Positions 43,497 to 54,542 are shown, counted from the stretch's first letter. The stretch: DNA of 64,000 nt from an uncultured Lachnospiraceae bacterium (GCA_945913255.1 CAMEDC010000001.1:124001-188000), one strand, 5' to 3'. The notes: a model not told the origin generated them from the sequence alone. A program made the numbers and translations.

Positions 43497-44578
43497 AACA
43501 TTTCCTTTATCAAGCCGTCTGTGCGCACTCCGCTTAAATAATAGTAGGGGGGCAGAAAATACTGTACCAGCCGAAAGCTTTTCAGATTAAAAAATACAGG
43601 ACACAGTACAAACATTCCTATCATCAGCATAGGAATACATGCTCCCAGCCGATGTACGGTTCCACAGATTTTTCTGATCAAATTACAAAACACAGCACAG
43701 CAGATTAGATAAAGTGCCATCATCGACAGTTCAATTGCCGCATTCGTAAAATTCCCCGACAGATACAGTGCCGCTAATACTGCTGAAGCCATCGGCACCA
43801 TTGCTGCGAACAGATAAATATAAACCCTCTTTTCCCGTCTTCGGAAAGCCATACCATCCAGTACACCATTTTCCGCATCCCTGAGGAAAAACATCTCGGC
43901 TGCAAACCCGCATAGAACCACAAGAAGAGCAAGCATTCCTCTCAGAGGCGCTGTCATGTAATTCTGCTGCTTTTCTGTGCTGTCAGCACCCCTCTCTACA
44001 TAGGCAAGCCGGAACAGATTTCCTTCTATCTCTGTCTTTTCGTAAATTTCCTTCAATTCCTCATGGGAAAGTTTCTCACCCAGAGCAAGGTCATCAAACG
44101 CAAAATTCTGATACAACGAATAAGATAAATCCGGGAAAAGAACTCCAAACAGTTTGATTCTGGATAACTGCAGCGCCACATCGTCTTCCTGTTCCAGCAC
44201 AAGAACCGGTGCCTCCCCGTCCATGCCTCTTTCCGTTAACGCATCTATTTTTTCCCGGAACCCACTGCGAAAGATCCATGCCGCGTCTGCTTCTCCGTCC
44301 TGCACCATCTTTTTTGCCGTATCCTGTCCCTCCACAATGCAATAGTGCAGGATACTCTCCTCAGACATCAGCTTTTCTGCCACTCTTTCTGCCGCCTCAT
44401 CCGACTTATCTTCCAGGCAGAGCACAATGTGCAGCATGCCGCTCTCCTGTTCCGAAACGTTTTTCAGGCAGAAAGCAAGCACGGGGACAGCACAAAGCAA
44501 CAGCAGAAAACTATATTTTTTGAAAAAGCGCTTGCTCAGCATCCTATAAAAAAGTATGCCTTGTTTTATTTTTCTCAT
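43436..44578 (-). CDS. ABC-2 type transporter permease (second subunit)
   Basis: A 380-residue membrane protein. ATG at 44578 ([14 protein letters not shown]) overlaps the previous stop as ATGA and follows CGGAGG; the frame reaches further back without support. The plan is one N-terminal helix ([15 protein letters not shown]), a large extracytoplasmic domain and five to six C-terminal helices, as in YhgE/ABC-2 exporters. It pairs with the next permease and the ATPase upstream. The substrate is unknown. Its end overlaps the start of the amidase, suggesting coupled expression. Confidence 0.82.
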   Translation of the reverse strand: MRKIKQGILFYRMLSKRFFKKYSFLLLLCAVPVLAFCLKNVSEQESGMLHIVLCLEDKSDEAAERVAEKLMSEESILHYCIVEGQDTAKKMVQDGEADAAWIFRSGFREKIDALTERGMDGEAPVLVLEQEDDVALQLSRIKLFGVLFPDLSYSLYQNFAFDDLALGEKLSHEELKEIYEKTEIEGNLFRLAYVERGADSTEKQQNYMTAPLRGMLALLVVLCGFAAEMFFLRDAENGVLDGMAFRRREKRVYIYLFAAMVPMASAVLAALYLSGNFTNAAIELSMMALYLICCAVFCNLIRKICGTVHRLGACIPMLMIGMFVLCPVFFNLKSFRLVQYFLPPYYYLSGVRTDGLIKEMLCYGLVGMALNLGIDKIKEW

Positions 44579-45810
44579 TCCTTTATCCTCCGTTCCCTGA
44601 CTGTTACCGCCAGCCCGAGAAACACCAGAAGATAGAATAACATAATTCCCGATTCTGCGGCAGGAAACGAGCCCTGCATGCATTTTGTACCATAACGTAT
44701 CACCGCTCCGGATGGAAGCAGATACACAAGTCTTTGTATACTCTCCGGGAAAAATGAAACCGGAAAGATACAGCCGGACAGATAAGCCAGACTGATGCCC
44801 GCAAGAAACTGCAGTAATATTCCGCTGATCATATCCGAAATCAACTCATACAGGAAAAACTGAAATCCGCTGAGCACTGCTGCCGCAGGCAGCATCTTCA
44901 CCAGAAACAGTATTATTCCACGAACAGGTGCTCCCTCCCATTCCGAAATCTGCAAGCCTGTCAGATAAAAAGCCGCTTCTACCGGCAATATCATCAGGAA
45001 CATATTCGCTGCCATCAGCACGAAGTAGGCGAGATACTCTGCTGCCACCTGCCCTGCGATGCCCTGCCCTCTCGCCTTCAGAAGTCTTGCCAGCGATACA
45101 TCCCTCTTTACAAACAAAGAACTGCATGTAATACCCCAGAGCAACATAAACAAAACCATGATTCCGACAAAATAATAGCTTTTCAAGGAAAGATTATCCG
45201 ATACTCCGAGAAGTATCACCCGGTAAAATACGGTTCTGTTCAGGAACATTTCCACAAAGCGAAGGTACAGCCTGTCTGTGGCTGCCCCATAATCCGTCTC
45301 TGCATCCTGCTCCGGAAGAATCCTCCAGGTGCCGAAAATCGCTTTCTGGGACTCCTTTACCACATCAGAAAGAACACTTACCAGTTCATTCATCAGAACA
45401 GATGCCACCCCGGCATTGTCATTTGCCGTCTCATAAGTAATCTGTACATCCTCACCCCGGTCAAGTGCATCCACAAAACCTTCCGGTATCACTACATACG
45501 CGGAAAGCTCGCCGGCGGCAAGTTTTTCTTTCGCTTCCTCCTTATCCATAATCAGAAAATCAATGGCGAATCGGGAGACATCCAGCTTCTGCAGTGCCAG
45601 TATGCCAAAACCGAGATAGCTGTCTGCCGTGTCTCCCGCCAGACCAATTTTTACCTTCTGCTTCTTTTCTGAGGAAGCATCTGCCTTCTGAATCGAGAAT
45701 GCGAGCAAAGTCAGGCAGCCGGTAAGCAGCAAAGTCATGGCAAAGATAAAAGGAAATACTTTCTGAATTCGTTTCAGCTGTGCCAGAAAATAACCTCCGA
45801 ATTTCTCCAT
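44575..45810 (-). CDS. ABC-2 type transporter permease (first subunit)
   Basis: A 411-residue membrane protein with an N-terminal helix (VFPFIFAMTLLLTGCLTLLA), an extracytoplasmic domain of about 160 residues and six C-terminal helices, including LAGISLAYLSGCIFPVSFFP with the conserved ABC-2 pattern. It begins nine bases after the ATPase gene. With the following permease it forms a heterodimeric exporter. Its extracytoplasmic domain has a solute-binding-like alternation but no recognised family. Confidence 0.85.
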   Translation of the reverse strand: MEKFGGYFLAQLKRIQKVFPFIFAMTLLLTGCLTLLAFSIQKADASSEKKQKVKIGLAGDTADSYLGFGILALQKLDVSRFAIDFLIMDKEEAKEKLAAGELSAYVVIPEGFVDALDRGEDVQITYETANDNAGVASVLMNELVSVLSDVVKESQKAIFGTWRILPEQDAETDYGAATDRLYLRFVEMFLNRTVFYRVILLGVSDNLSLKSYYFVGIMVLFMLLWGITCSSLFVKRDVSLARLLKARGQGIAGQVAAEYLAYFVLMAANMFLMILPVEAAFYLTGLQISEWEGAPVRGIILFLVKMLPAAAVLSGFQFFLYELISDMISGILLQFLAGISLAYLSGCIFPVSFFPESIQRLVYLLPSGAVIRYGTKCMQGSFPAAESGIMLFYLLVFLGLAVTVRERRIKE

Positions 45811-45819
45811 ACCGTACTC

Positions 45820-46491
45820 CTACAGCTTTCCTACCAGATGATGCACATCCCCGTCATAAACATAGGGAACAAGCACACCATCCTTCAAAATATACCATAC
45901 ATCACACAACGCCAGTTCCTGTACATCATGGGTGGCAAGTAAAATCGTTCCGCCCTGCTCCTTAAAATCTTTCAGATAATTTCCGATACGTTCTTTACAG
46001 ATAAAGTCCAGCGCAGCCGACGGTTCATCCAGAAGCAGCAGTCTGGGATGATTTGCAACCGCACACCCGATGGAAAGCCGCTTCTTCATCCCACCGGACA
46101 TCTTTCGCACAGGAACCTTAATAAAATCAGAAATACCAAGCATGGCAAGCACACCCGTTTCCAGCTGGCTCTGCAACTCCTTTTTCTCATACCACAGTCT
46201 CAGGTTATCCCATGCTGTCAGTTCCTCCATCAGAGGGTTTCCCTGTGGAACATAACCTAAAATCTGGGCACGAAGCTTTTCGTTGCAAAACAAATCGGCT
46301 CCCTCCCAAAGGAAGGAACCGTTGTCTGCTTTCTGAACACCTGCCAAAATGGAGAGCAGTGTGGATTTTCCGCTGCCGTTGCCGCCGAGAATCCCCACAC
46401 AGCTTCCCTCATGTACAGTCAGATTGATGTCTTTCAAGACTGTTTTCTTTTTAAATTTTTTACTTATCCCACTTATTTCCATCATAATCAA
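45820..46491 (-). CDS. ABC transporter ATP-binding protein
   Basis: A 223-residue ATPase with Walker A GILGGNGSGKSTLL (about 34-47), the ABC signature MSGGMKKRLSIG and Walker B LLLLDEPSAALD, then the switch histidine in LLATHDVQE. It drives the two ABC-2 permeases downstream. The start overlaps the end of the zinc-ribbon gene by four bases, so the zinc-ribbon protein, ATPase, permeases and amidase form one operon. Confidence 0.92.
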   Translation of the reverse strand: MIMMEISGISKKFKKKTVLKDINLTVHEGSCVGILGGNGSGKSTLLSILAGVQKADNGSFLWEGADLFCNEKLRAQILGYVPQGNPLMEELTAWDNLRLWYEKKELQSQLETGVLAMLGISDFIKVPVRKMSGGMKKRLSIGCAVANHPRLLLLDEPSAALDFICKERIGNYLKDFKEQGGTILLATHDVQELALCDVWYILKDGVLVPYVYDGDVHHLVGKL

Positions 46492-48548
46492 TACATATTA
46501 TACATGAGATCCCACAGGATGTCATCCATCTCGTCCATAATCTCATCCGCATCAAGCTCTGCAATTTCTTCCACAATATCTACGATGTCGGAAGGCAGGT
46601 CGGACTTATCAAGCTTCTTCAAAAAGCTGTCCCATTCAATGGTATCCCAGTAATCCTCAAAGTCATCCTCATCTTCTACAAAGATAGTATTCTTCGCGGA
46701 AGGAACAGATGCTTTTTTACCGGCCTTTCTGTCTGCTGAAAGGGAAATGCTTCCCCACTTTTCATCATCCGCAGCCAACCCGAGTACCAGCTTGTTACTG
46801 CTTCCGTTCATGGACACATCCAGCGTAATCTCCATATCAGTCAGAATAGACATTACGGATGCGGCTTCGCCCGCAAGGGAAGTCCCTGATGCCATACCAA
46901 GGGCACGATTTATTCCCGAGGATGCCTTCACAGTGAACTCACCGTTCAGATAACCCTTCTTTAGGGAATCTGTATCAAACTTCTTTACAACAATATCAAC
47001 CATTCCTGTTCCGTTATACTTCACGGCAAATTCACCGTCAACAGTTCCGCTTGAATCCTTGCCGCTTCCTTCCACGGCAATCTCCTGTCCTTCAACGCTG
47101 ACAGCGGCCTTATAGCCAAAACTGCTTCCCTTATGAGGGTTCGAGATCTCAACCTTAAAGGAATCATAACCGTCATCATACTCAATGGTTCTGCCTCTGA
47201 CATTGCCCTTGTTGTCCACATACAATGTCATAACCAATTCGAAGTCAGAATCTGCAACATACTTTGCATTCTTTCTTGCCGCCTTGCAGGCATCCTGAAA
47301 TTCCTCGTATACATCTTCAGCATCAATATCGTCAAATCCATCCAGGTCCTGCTTTGCCAGTTCATCACACAGCTTAACAATAATGTTCTTTATATCCTTG
47401 TCTTCTTCCATTTCTTCCAGAACCGCTTTCAAAACTTCTTCGACGGTATCTGCGTCAATGGTAACCTCCAGCTCCGTACAGGTTTGAGTGATACCTTCCG
47501 CTCTCAGCGACTTTCCCTTCTTCATGTCCACATCTTCGACACACCCCAGTGCAATGTCAAAGTATTTTGCAAGCAGTTCCTACACCTGTTTTTCCTGCGG
47601 AAGCTTTTCGCAAATATTCTTCAGCATATCCATATAATCCGTGCCGTCAGTGTCATCCTCGATATAATAGCTGTAATCAGACAAATCACCCATTTCTGCG
47701 CCGATATAGGTCTTGGAAAGCTCTGGAATCGCCAGATATGCATTTTCCCCTTCCATATCTACTATAGTGTCCAGCGTCATCAATCTCTCCTTGCCCAGCC
47801 CAAAGCCGATGGCATTCTGCATGACATTGTCCTTGGAATACGCCTCATAGTAGATTGTTGCACTCTTAAACCATGACAAATCCACCCCTGCAAGACCCGC
47901 AAGACTGAGCATATCCTGTCCTGCATCATCGAGTTCCAGAGTCAATTCTCCACTCACGCCACTGTCATAAACTTTTATAGATTCCAGCAAATAGGAGCCA
48001 TAGATATCTGCTGCGGAAGACGCTGCCTCCTTCACAGTTTTCTTCTCTACCCACTGATAATATTTCTCAGGGGAAGAAAAGGTTTTTCTTAATGTGTTGC
48101 TCAATACATCCCCACATGTAACCACAAGAGCAACAATCAGCACGGCAGCTACTGCAGCTGCACCGACAATCACAGCTATCTTACTGTTAAAACTGAATTT
48201 CTTTTTCTTCGGTTCCGGTGATGCGGTGGAAGGAGTGGGCTGAACCATTCCCGGTATTGCTCCTGTATTGTATCCCGCGTACACAGACTCCGCCGGACTT
48301 ATTTGTTCAGCCTTAGGAGCCTCCGTTTTCGGTTCTTCTGCTCCGGGTTTTTCGCCATTTACTTCCTCGATTTGAGGTTGCTCGGTTTGCGGTTGCTCTG
48401 TCTTTGATTCCTCTGCCTTAACTTCCTCAACAGCAGGTTCTACCACTTTAGGTTCCTCTGCAATCAGTTCCTCTGGTACCTTCCAGCCACATTGCATACA
48501 AAACTTGTCGCCTGCCGGAATTTCCTTTCCGCAATTTTCACAAAACAT
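46488..48548 (-). pseudogene. Zinc-ribbon membrane protein interrupted by an in-frame TAG
   Basis: A single frame of 687 codons is split by one TAG at 47580-47582. The first part (322 residues, 48548-47580) begins with a zinc ribbon (MFCENCGKEIPAGDKFCMQC), a Glu/Pro-rich spacer, a membrane helix (IAVIVGAAAVAAVLIVALVV, near 126-145) and an extracytoplasmic domain. After the TAG the same frame continues with ELLAKYFDIALGCVEDVDMK and 360 residues of similar beta-rich, acidic sequence. The codon before the break reads KQV, and CAG to TAG would explain it. No ribosome site precedes the ATG at 47531, so the second part is probably not made on its own. It is first in the ABC operon. Confidence 0.7.
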
Positions 48549-48711
48549 CTCTTTTGTCCTCCCTCACTGTTTCTAAAATCTACTTTATGACTATAAACTG
48601 CTAAATTAATCCTCTCTATCATACGCTAGAATGTCGTTTCTTGTCAATGGGCGGGTCAAAAAGACCTACTCCCTTGTGAGGATTCCGGGACAAAGTGCAG
48701 AATTGAGGGAC

Positions 48712-48743
48712 AAAAATGCAGCCGTCCTGTAAAGACGGCTGCA
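48712..48743 (-). terminator. Intrinsic terminator of ftsH
   Basis: A perfect 10-bp stem TGCAGCCGTC/GACGGCTGCA (48717-48726 and 48734-48743) with a seven-base loop, followed on the minus strand by TTTTTG. Confidence 0.88.
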
Positions 48744-48751
48744 CATACGCT

Positions 48752-51031
48752 TTATGAATCAAGTTTTCCGTTTGAAAATCTGCCTACAGGACGATTGTCC
48801 TCCTGCGCATCTTCTGACTGCCCGGAAGCACCCTGCTTCTCAGATGTCTTTTCCGGTTCGGCTTCCTTTTCCGGCTTCTGATTTACTTCATCGGATGCCT
48901 CTCCCGAAATGATTTCTCCAGCCTCTGTCTTACCTTCGCCCGGTACGGTTACAGGCTCCGGGAACACCACGGGAACTGCTTCATCTATCGGAACCGCCTC
49001 ATCCGCGGGTATTTCCCCGACCTCTTCGGAAACCGCTTCCTGCTGCATTGTCTCTGTTTTCTCAGATGCAGCTCCTTCCGGCACAGGCTTCTCATCCTTC
49101 TTCTCCTCCGGCTCCGGGATACCTTTCTCCCTGCGGTAGATTTCCATAAATTCTTTGCCTGTGATGGTTTCTTTCTCAATCAGGAATTCTGCCAGCTTAT
49201 CCATGACATCGCGGTTTTCGCGGAGCATCTCCAGCGCTTTGTCATAGCTTTCCTTCAGGATTGCCACCACTTCCGCATCAATCTCCGCCGCAGTCTTGTC
49301 GCTGCAGTTTAATTCCGTTCTGCCCTCCAGATACTGGCTCTCCACAGTCGCCAGACCCACCAGACCGAATTTCTTGCTCATACCATAGCGGGTCACCATG
49401 TTTCTGGCAATATCGGTTGCTCTCTCAATATCATTTGCCGCACCGGTTGTCACAGTATCAAAGACAACCTCTTCCGCTGCTCGTCCTCCCACCAGACTTA
49501 CCAACATATCTCTGAGTTCAGCCTCGGTGTTCAGATATTTCTCTTCCTCCGGCACATGCATGACATATCCCAGCGCACCCATGGTACGGGGTACAATGGT
49601 GATCTTCTGCACGGGCTCGGAATTCTTCTGCAGAGCACTGATCAACGCATGTCCCACCTCATGATAGGAGACAATACGACGCTCCTCCTTGCTCATGATG
49701 CGATCCTTCTTTTCTTTACCGACAAGGACTACTTCCACAGCGTCAAACAAATCCTTCTGGCTTACATATTCTCTGCCTTCCTTCACGGCATTAATGGCAG
49801 CCTCGTTGATCATGTTTGCCAGATCGGAACCCACTGCACCGCTGGTTGCCAGAGCGATGGCGTCCAGATCCACCGTTTCATCCATCCTGACATCCTTGGA
49901 ATGCACCTTCAGAATTTCCACACGTCCCTTCAAATCGGGCTTATCCACAATAATTCTTCTGTCAAAACGTCCGGGACGAAGAAGTGCCTTATCCAGAATC
50001 TCAGGACGGTTGGTGGCACCCAGTATCAGAATACCCTTGGAGCTGTCAAAGCCGTCCATCTCGGAAAGCAGCTGGTTCAGAGTCTGCTCACGTTCCTCGT
50101 TGCCGCCGCCGAATTTGGAATCACGGCTCCGTCCGATTGCATCAATTTCATCTATAAATATAATACAGGGCGCATTCTTGGTTGCTTCCCGGAACAAATC
50201 CCTTACACGGCTGGCGCCGACGCCCACATACAGTTCAATAAAGTCAGATCCGGTCAACGAGAAGAACGGCACATGCGCCTCTCCGGCAACAGCTTTTGCC
50301 AGCAGAGTTTTACCGGTTCCGGGAGGTCCTACCAGAAGCGCACCCTTCGGCAGCCTGGCACCAATCTTTGAATATTTCCCGGGATTGTGCAGGAAGTCTA
50401 CCACCTCAACCAGAGATTCCTTTGCCTCATCCTCACCGGCAACATCCTTAAATGTAACACCGGTCTCTTTCTGCACATAGACCTTGGCATTGTTTTTGCC
50501 GACGCCCATAGGTCCTCCGGGTCCGCCCATCTTACGGAACATAAAGCCCAGAAGCAGCCACATCAAAAGCACCGGAAGCACAACTCCGACTATGATATCC
50601 CATATTCTGGAATTGTCCGGCAATATCCTTTTCCCGTCGATTCCGTGGGCTTCCAGTCTTGCCGTCAGCGTATCCAGATCCTCCATGAGCACGGTTACAT
50701 ATTTTTTGCTCATCGCGCTCTGAGAAGGAAAACCTATCAGCCCCGGAACGGCAACATCCGTACCTTCGCCATCCTTTTTCTCTGCTTTCAGCGTATAGTA
50801 AATTTCACCTGTACTCTGTACCTGCACGGCATCAACCTTATCTGCCTCAATATCCGCCAGAAACTGTGTATAGCTGACCTCTTCGCCAACGTTCGTGCTG
50901 CCAAACATCCAGCTCCACATGACATAAACAATAAGCAGTGTACTCAGCGCTACCAGAATGAGCATCATAATACTCGGTTTCTTCGGCGGCTCATTCCCAC
51001 TGTTATTCTGCTGATTCATTTGATTATCCAT
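48752..51031 (-). CDS. ftsH: ATP-dependent zinc metalloprotease FtsH
   Basis: A 759-residue membrane protease. Two membrane helices (about 20-40 and 145-168) flank an extracytoplasmic domain. The AAA+ part has GPPGTGKTLLAKAV (about 236-249), IIFIDEIDAIG and RPGRFDR. The M41 active site is SYHEVGHALI, and the third ligand is in GAANDIERAT. It degrades unfolded and unassembled membrane proteins. An acidic, low-complexity tail of about 100 residues (EEKKDEKPVPEGAASEKTE) is longer than usual. This is the normal FtsH of the cell, in contrast to the soluble FtsH-like module at 15892-20727. Confidence 0.96.
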   Translation of the reverse strand: MDNQMNQQNNSGNEPPKKPSIMMLILVALSTLLIVYVMWSWMFGSTNVGEEVSYTQFLADIEADKVDAVQVQSTGEIYYTLKAEKKDGEGTDVAVPGLIGFPSQSAMSKKYVTVLMEDLDTLTARLEAHGIDGKRILPDNSRIWDIIVGVVLPVLLMWLLLGFMFRKMGGPGGPMGVGKNNAKVYVQKETGVTFKDVAGEDEAKESLVEVVDFLHNPGKYSKIGARLPKGALLVGPPGTGKTLLAKAVAGEAHVPFFSLTGSDFIELYVGVGASRVRDLFREATKNAPCIIFIDEIDAIGRSRDSKFGGGNEEREQTLNQLLSEMDGFDSSKGILILGATNRPEILDKALLRPGRFDRRIIVDKPDLKGRVEILKVHSKDVRMDETVDLDAIALATSGAVGSDLANMINEAAINAVKEGREYVSQKDLFDAVEVVLVGKEKKDRIMSKEERRIVSYHEVGHALISALQKNSEPVQKITIVPRTMGALGYVMHVPEEEKYLNTEAELRDMLVSLVGGRAAEEVVFDTVTTGAANDIERATDIARNMVTRYGMSKKFGLVGLATVESQYLEGRTELNCSDKTAAEIDAEVVAILKESYDKALEMLRENRDVMDKLAEFLIEKETITGKEFMEIYRREKGIPEPEEKKDEKPVPEGAASEKTETMQQEAVSEEVGEIPADEAVPIDEAVPVVFPEPVTVPGEGKTEAGEIISGEASDEVNQKPEKEAEPEKTSEKQGASGQSEDAQEDNRPVGRFSNGKLDS

Positions 51032-51123
51032 AGTAACTCCATTTCTATGTTATTGCTCAGAATAGTTACATTTTATTATAGAGATTAAAAAATGATAAAT
51101 CAATAGCATAAGTGTGAAAATAA

Positions 51124-51166
51124 CGCGCCAAGTATTAAAGATTTCTAAACTTTAACACCTGGCGCC
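51124..51166 (-). terminator. Hairpin between the DUF1846 gene and ftsH
   Basis: GCGCCA (51125-51130) pairs with TGGCGC (51160-51165) around an inner TTAAAG/CTTTAA stem. On the minus strand GTTATTTTC follows. It ends the DUF1846 transcript. Confidence 0.65.
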
Positions 51167-51184
51167 TCTTGCAAAATCAAATTC

Positions 51185-52651
51185 TCAGACCGAACGGATA
51201 ACCGGTTCACAGGTCAGATCCACTCCCAGCTTTCTGAAAATTCTGGTGTCCACTTCCGAAAGCATCACAGAAGTGTGCACCTGACATTCCCGCAGCTTCG
51301 GAAGCTGATCCAGCGCTTTCCTCGCTTTCTCATCACTGACCGCAGATACTGACAGAGCTATCAGCACCTCATCCGTATGCAGTCGCGGATTTTTGCTGCC
51401 GAGATAATTTGTTTTCAGCTTCTGAATCGGTTCAATCGCCTCCGGTGAAATCAGATGGATATCATCCTCAATCTCTCCCAGGTATTTTAATGCATTCAGC
51501 AAAAGTGCCGCAGATGCACCCAGAAGATCCGTGGTTTTTGAAGTTATGATTGTCCCGTCAGCCAGCTCGATTGCAGCAGTAGGAACACCCAGCTCCTCCG
51601 CACGCTTTTTTGCTGCCACTGTCACCTTTCTGTCATCCGTGGTAATCTTTGCCTGCTTCATCAGGAGCTCAATTTTGTAGACTTCGTTCTCTTTTCCCTT
51701 ACCTTTCACCAAATCATTCCGCGCAGTGTAGTAACGGCGGATAATTTCATGATAGGAGGCCTGCCGGCATACTTCGTCATCCACAATGCAGTTGCCTGCC
51801 ATATTGACGCCCATATCCGTTGGTGACTTATAGGGATTCTCTCCGTAGATTCCTTCAAAAATCGCATTCAATACAGGGAAAATCTCAATATCTCTGTTAT
51901 AATTTACCGTTGTTTCCCCATAGGCCTCCAGATGAAACGGATCAATCATATTCACATCGTTTAAGTCCGCTGTTGCCGCCTCATAGGCAAGATTAATCGG
52001 ATGCTTCAACGGAATATTCCAAATCGGGAAGGTTTCATATTTTGCATATCCGGCCTTGATGCCCCTCTTATTGTCATGATACAGCTGGGACAGACATGTG
52101 GCCATTTTTCCGCTTCCGGGACCGGGGGCGGTGACAACCACCAGCGGACGTGAAGTCTCAATATATTCATTCTTTCCAAAGCCCTGCTCACTGACAATCA
52201 GCGGAATATTGGCAGGATAGCCTTCGATTGTGTAATGCAGATATACTTTAACATTTTTCTTTTCCAGCTTTTCTTTAAATGCCACTGCTTTCATCTGACC
52301 GGCGTAATGTGTCAGAACCACACTGCCCACATACAGTCCGCGGCTCTGAAACTCCTTCATCAGCCTCTGTACATCTTCATCGTAAGTAATTCCCAAATCC
52401 CCACGCACTTTATTTTTTTCAATATCGGCGGCATTGATTACAATCACGATTTCCGCTCTGTCGGCAAGCTTCATCAGCATACGGAGTTTGCTGTCCGGCT
52501 CAAATCCGGGCAGTACTCTTGAAGCATGATAATCATCAAACAGTTTTCCGCCAAACTCCAGATAGAGTTTATCCCCGAATTTGCTGATTCTTTCTTCGAT
52601 ATGCTCCGACTGCATCTTTAAATACTTTTCATTGTCAAATCCCACTCTCAT
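51185..52651 (-). CDS. DUF1846 family protein
   Basis: A 488-residue soluble protein clearly of the DUF1846 family: GFDNEKYLKMQSEHIEERI at the start, TAPGPGSGKMATCLSQLYHD (about 183-202) with a P-loop-like sequence, and YETFPIWNIPLKHPINLAYE after it. The structure of a homologue is known but the biochemical role is not settled; HD- or nucleotide-related activities have been proposed. ATG at 52651 (MRVGFDNEKYLK) matches the usual start; a GTG nine codons earlier is possible, and neither has a strong ribosome site. Monocistronic, divergent from pyrG. Confidence 0.88.
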   Translation of the reverse strand: MRVGFDNEKYLKMQSEHIEERISKFGDKLYLEFGGKLFDDYHASRVLPGFEPDSKLRMLMKLADRAEIVIVINAADIEKNKVRGDLGITYDEDVQRLMKEFQSRGLYVGSVVLTHYAGQMKAVAFKEKLEKKNVKVYLHYTIEGYPANIPLIVSEQGFGKNEYIETSRPLVVVTAPGPGSGKMATCLSQLYHDNKRGIKAGYAKYETFPIWNIPLKHPINLAYEAATADLNDVNMIDPFHLEAYGETTVNYNRDIEIFPVLNAIFEGIYGENPYKSPTDMGVNMAGNCIVDDEVCRQASYHEIIRRYYTARNDLVKGKGKENEVYKIELLMKQAKITTDDRKVTVAAKKRAEELGVPTAAIELADGTIITSKTTDLLGASAALLLNALKYLGEIEDDIHLISPEAIEPIQKLKTNYLGSKNPRLHTDEVLIALSVSAVSDEKARKALDQLPKLRECQVHTSVMLSEVDTRIFRKLGVDLTCEPVIRSV

Positions 52652-52759
52652 TTTCGGTTCATTCACTTTCTTTTGCACTTAATTATTCACTGCCATGAAT
52701 GCTTTTATTCTATCATAAACATTGGAAATATTCCACTGTGAAAAGCAAAAATAATCCTA

Positions 52760-52789
52760 TTGACAAGTTCTGTCAGACAGTGCTAATAT
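52760..52789 (+). promoter_or_regulatory. Promoter of pyrG
   Basis: TTGACA (52760-52765), 18 bases, TAATAT (52784-52789) preceded by TGC. Confidence 0.7.
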
Positions 52790-52800
52790 TTTAAAGTAGC

Positions 52801-52838
52801 AAGGGTGCTATGAGTCTTACTCGTAGTGTCCCTTTTTC
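52801..52838 (+). terminator. Attenuator-like terminator in the pyrG leader
   Basis: AAGGG-GCTATGAGT pairs with ACTCGTAGT-CCCTT (one bulge, wobble pairs) and runs into TTTTTC. It begins 12 bases after the -10 box and 127 bases before the start codon. pyrG leaders of Gram-positive bacteria are known to attenuate by CTP level, using a GGGC start and reiterative transcription; no such G-run lies at the expected start site here. Confidence 0.7.
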
Positions 52839-52927
52839 TGTTTGTCGCAAAAAATACAAATGTGGAAATTATTTTCACGCAGATTCGTGGCTGCATTTAT
52901 ATAGCTGCAGCAAGATTGGAGATTGTT

Positions 52928-54535
52928 ATGCCGGTAAAATATGTTTTTGTCACAGGCGGTGTCGTTTCAGGCTTGGGAAAAGGAATCACTGCCGCATCCC
53001 TGGGTCGGCTGCTGAAAGCTCGGGGATATAAGGTGACCATGCAGAAGTTCGACCCCTATATCAACATCGATCCCGGTACCATGAACCCTATCCAGCACGG
53101 TGAGGTTTTTGTCACGGACGATGGTGCCGAAACTGATCTTGACCTTGGACATTATGAGCGTTTCATCGATGAAAGTCTCGACAAGAATTCCAATGTCACC
53201 ACAGGTAAAGTTTACTGGTCCGTCCTTCAGAAGGAAAGACGCGGCGATTACGGCGGAGGAACCGTTCAGGTCATCCCTCACATTACCAATGAAATCAAAA
53301 GCCGGTTTTACCGCAATTTCACCGACCCGGATACCCGCATTGCCATCATTGAAGTAGGTGGTACCGTAGGTGATATTGAAAGTCAGCCTTTCCTGGAGTC
53401 CATCAGACAGTTCCAGCACGATGTGGGACATGAAAATGCGATTCTGATTCATGTAACGCTGATTCCTTATCTGAGCGCTTCACAGGAATTAAAGACAAAA
53501 CCCACCCAGGCAAGTGTAAAGGATTTACAGGGAATGGGTATCCAGCCGGATATTATTGTATGTCGGAGTGAGCATCCGCTGGAGCAGGGCATCAAGGACA
53601 AAATTGCGCTGTTCTGCAATGTTCCCAGTACCCGTGTCCTGCAGAATCTTGACGTGGAATACCTCTATGAGGCGCCCCTCGCCATGGAAAAGGAGCATCT
53701 GGCACAGGCTGTCTGCGAATGCCTGCATCTGGATTGCCCCGAACCGGATTTGAGAGACTGGGAAAAGATGGTGGATGACTTAAAGCACCCCACCGATGAA
53801 GTACAGGTTGCACTTGTCGGAAAATATGTCTCTCTTCATGATGCATACATCAGTGTTGTGGAAGCTTTGAAACACGGCGGTATCACAAACCATACCACTG
53901 TCCACATTAAATGGATTGATTCAGAAACGGTAACCCCCGACAACGTAGAAGCGCTACTTGGCGACTGCAGCGGTATTCTGGTTCCCGGCGGTTTCGGTTC
54001 CAGAGGCATTGAGGGAAAGATTACGGCAATCAATTACGCACGTACCCATAAAGTTCCTTTCCTGGGATTATGTTTAGGTATGCAGCTTACCATTGTGGAA
54101 TATGCACGCAATGTCATCGGTTACAACGATGCACACAGTATTGAACTTGACCCCAATACCACACATCCCGTGATTGCGCTGATGCCGGATCAGAATGGTG
54201 TGGAAGATATCGGCGGCACCCTCAGACTTGGTGCTTACCCCTGTGTGCTGGACAAAGAATCCAAAGCCTTTGAACTCTATGGCGAAGATACGATTTACGA
54301 AAGACACCGCCACCGCTACGAGGTAAACAATGACTATCGCACCGTTCTTACCCAGAACGGACTGCGCCTGTCCGGTCTCTCACCCGACGGCCGTATTGTG
54401 GAGATGTGTGAGATTACGGAGCATCCCTTCTTTGTGGCAACGCAGGGACATCCGGAACTGAAGTCCCGTCCCAACAGACCACATCCTCTGTTCAAAGGTT
54501 TCGTGGCTGCTGCCCTGCAGAATAAAAACAGTTAA
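52928..54535 (+). CDS. pyrG: CTP synthase
   Basis: A 535-residue enzyme making CTP from UTP, ATP and glutamine. ATG at 52928 ([20 protein letters not shown]) is the true start; GGAG lies before it, while the frame upstream overlaps the leader hairpin. The amidoligase half has the P-loop SGLGKG and [15 protein letters not shown]. The glutaminase half has GGFGSRG, the nucleophile in FLGLCLGMQ and the catalytic RHRHRYEVN and GHPELKSRP region. Full length. Monocistronic between a leader attenuator and a terminator. Confidence 0.97.
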   Translation: MPVKYVFVTGGVVSGLGKGITAASLGRLLKARGYKVTMQKFDPYINIDPGTMNPIQHGEVFVTDDGAETDLDLGHYERFIDESLDKNSNVTTGKVYWSVLQKERRGDYGGGTVQVIPHITNEIKSRFYRNFTDPDTRIAIIEVGGTVGDIESQPFLESIRQFQHDVGHENAILIHVTLIPYLSASQELKTKPTQASVKDLQGMGIQPDIIVCRSEHPLEQGIKDKIALFCNVPSTRVLQNLDVEYLYEAPLAMEKEHLAQAVCECLHLDCPEPDLRDWEKMVDDLKHPTDEVQVALVGKYVSLHDAYISVVEALKHGGITNHTTVHIKWIDSETVTPDNVEALLGDCSGILVPGGFGSRGIEGKITAINYARTHKVPFLGLCLGMQLTIVEYARNVIGYNDAHSIELDPNTTHPVIALMPDQNGVEDIGGTLRLGAYPCVLDKESKAFELYGEDTIYERHRHRYEVNNDYRTVLTQNGLRLSGLSPDGRIVEMCEITEHPFFVATQGHPELKSRPNRPHPLFKGFVAAALQNKNS

Positions 54536-54542
54536 GAACATC

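Noticed and set aside
47580-47582. Two separate genes instead of one interrupted gene
   Set aside because: Both parts are in the same frame with only 48 bases between them, sequence after the TAG still reads as protein, and the second ATG lacks a ribosome site.
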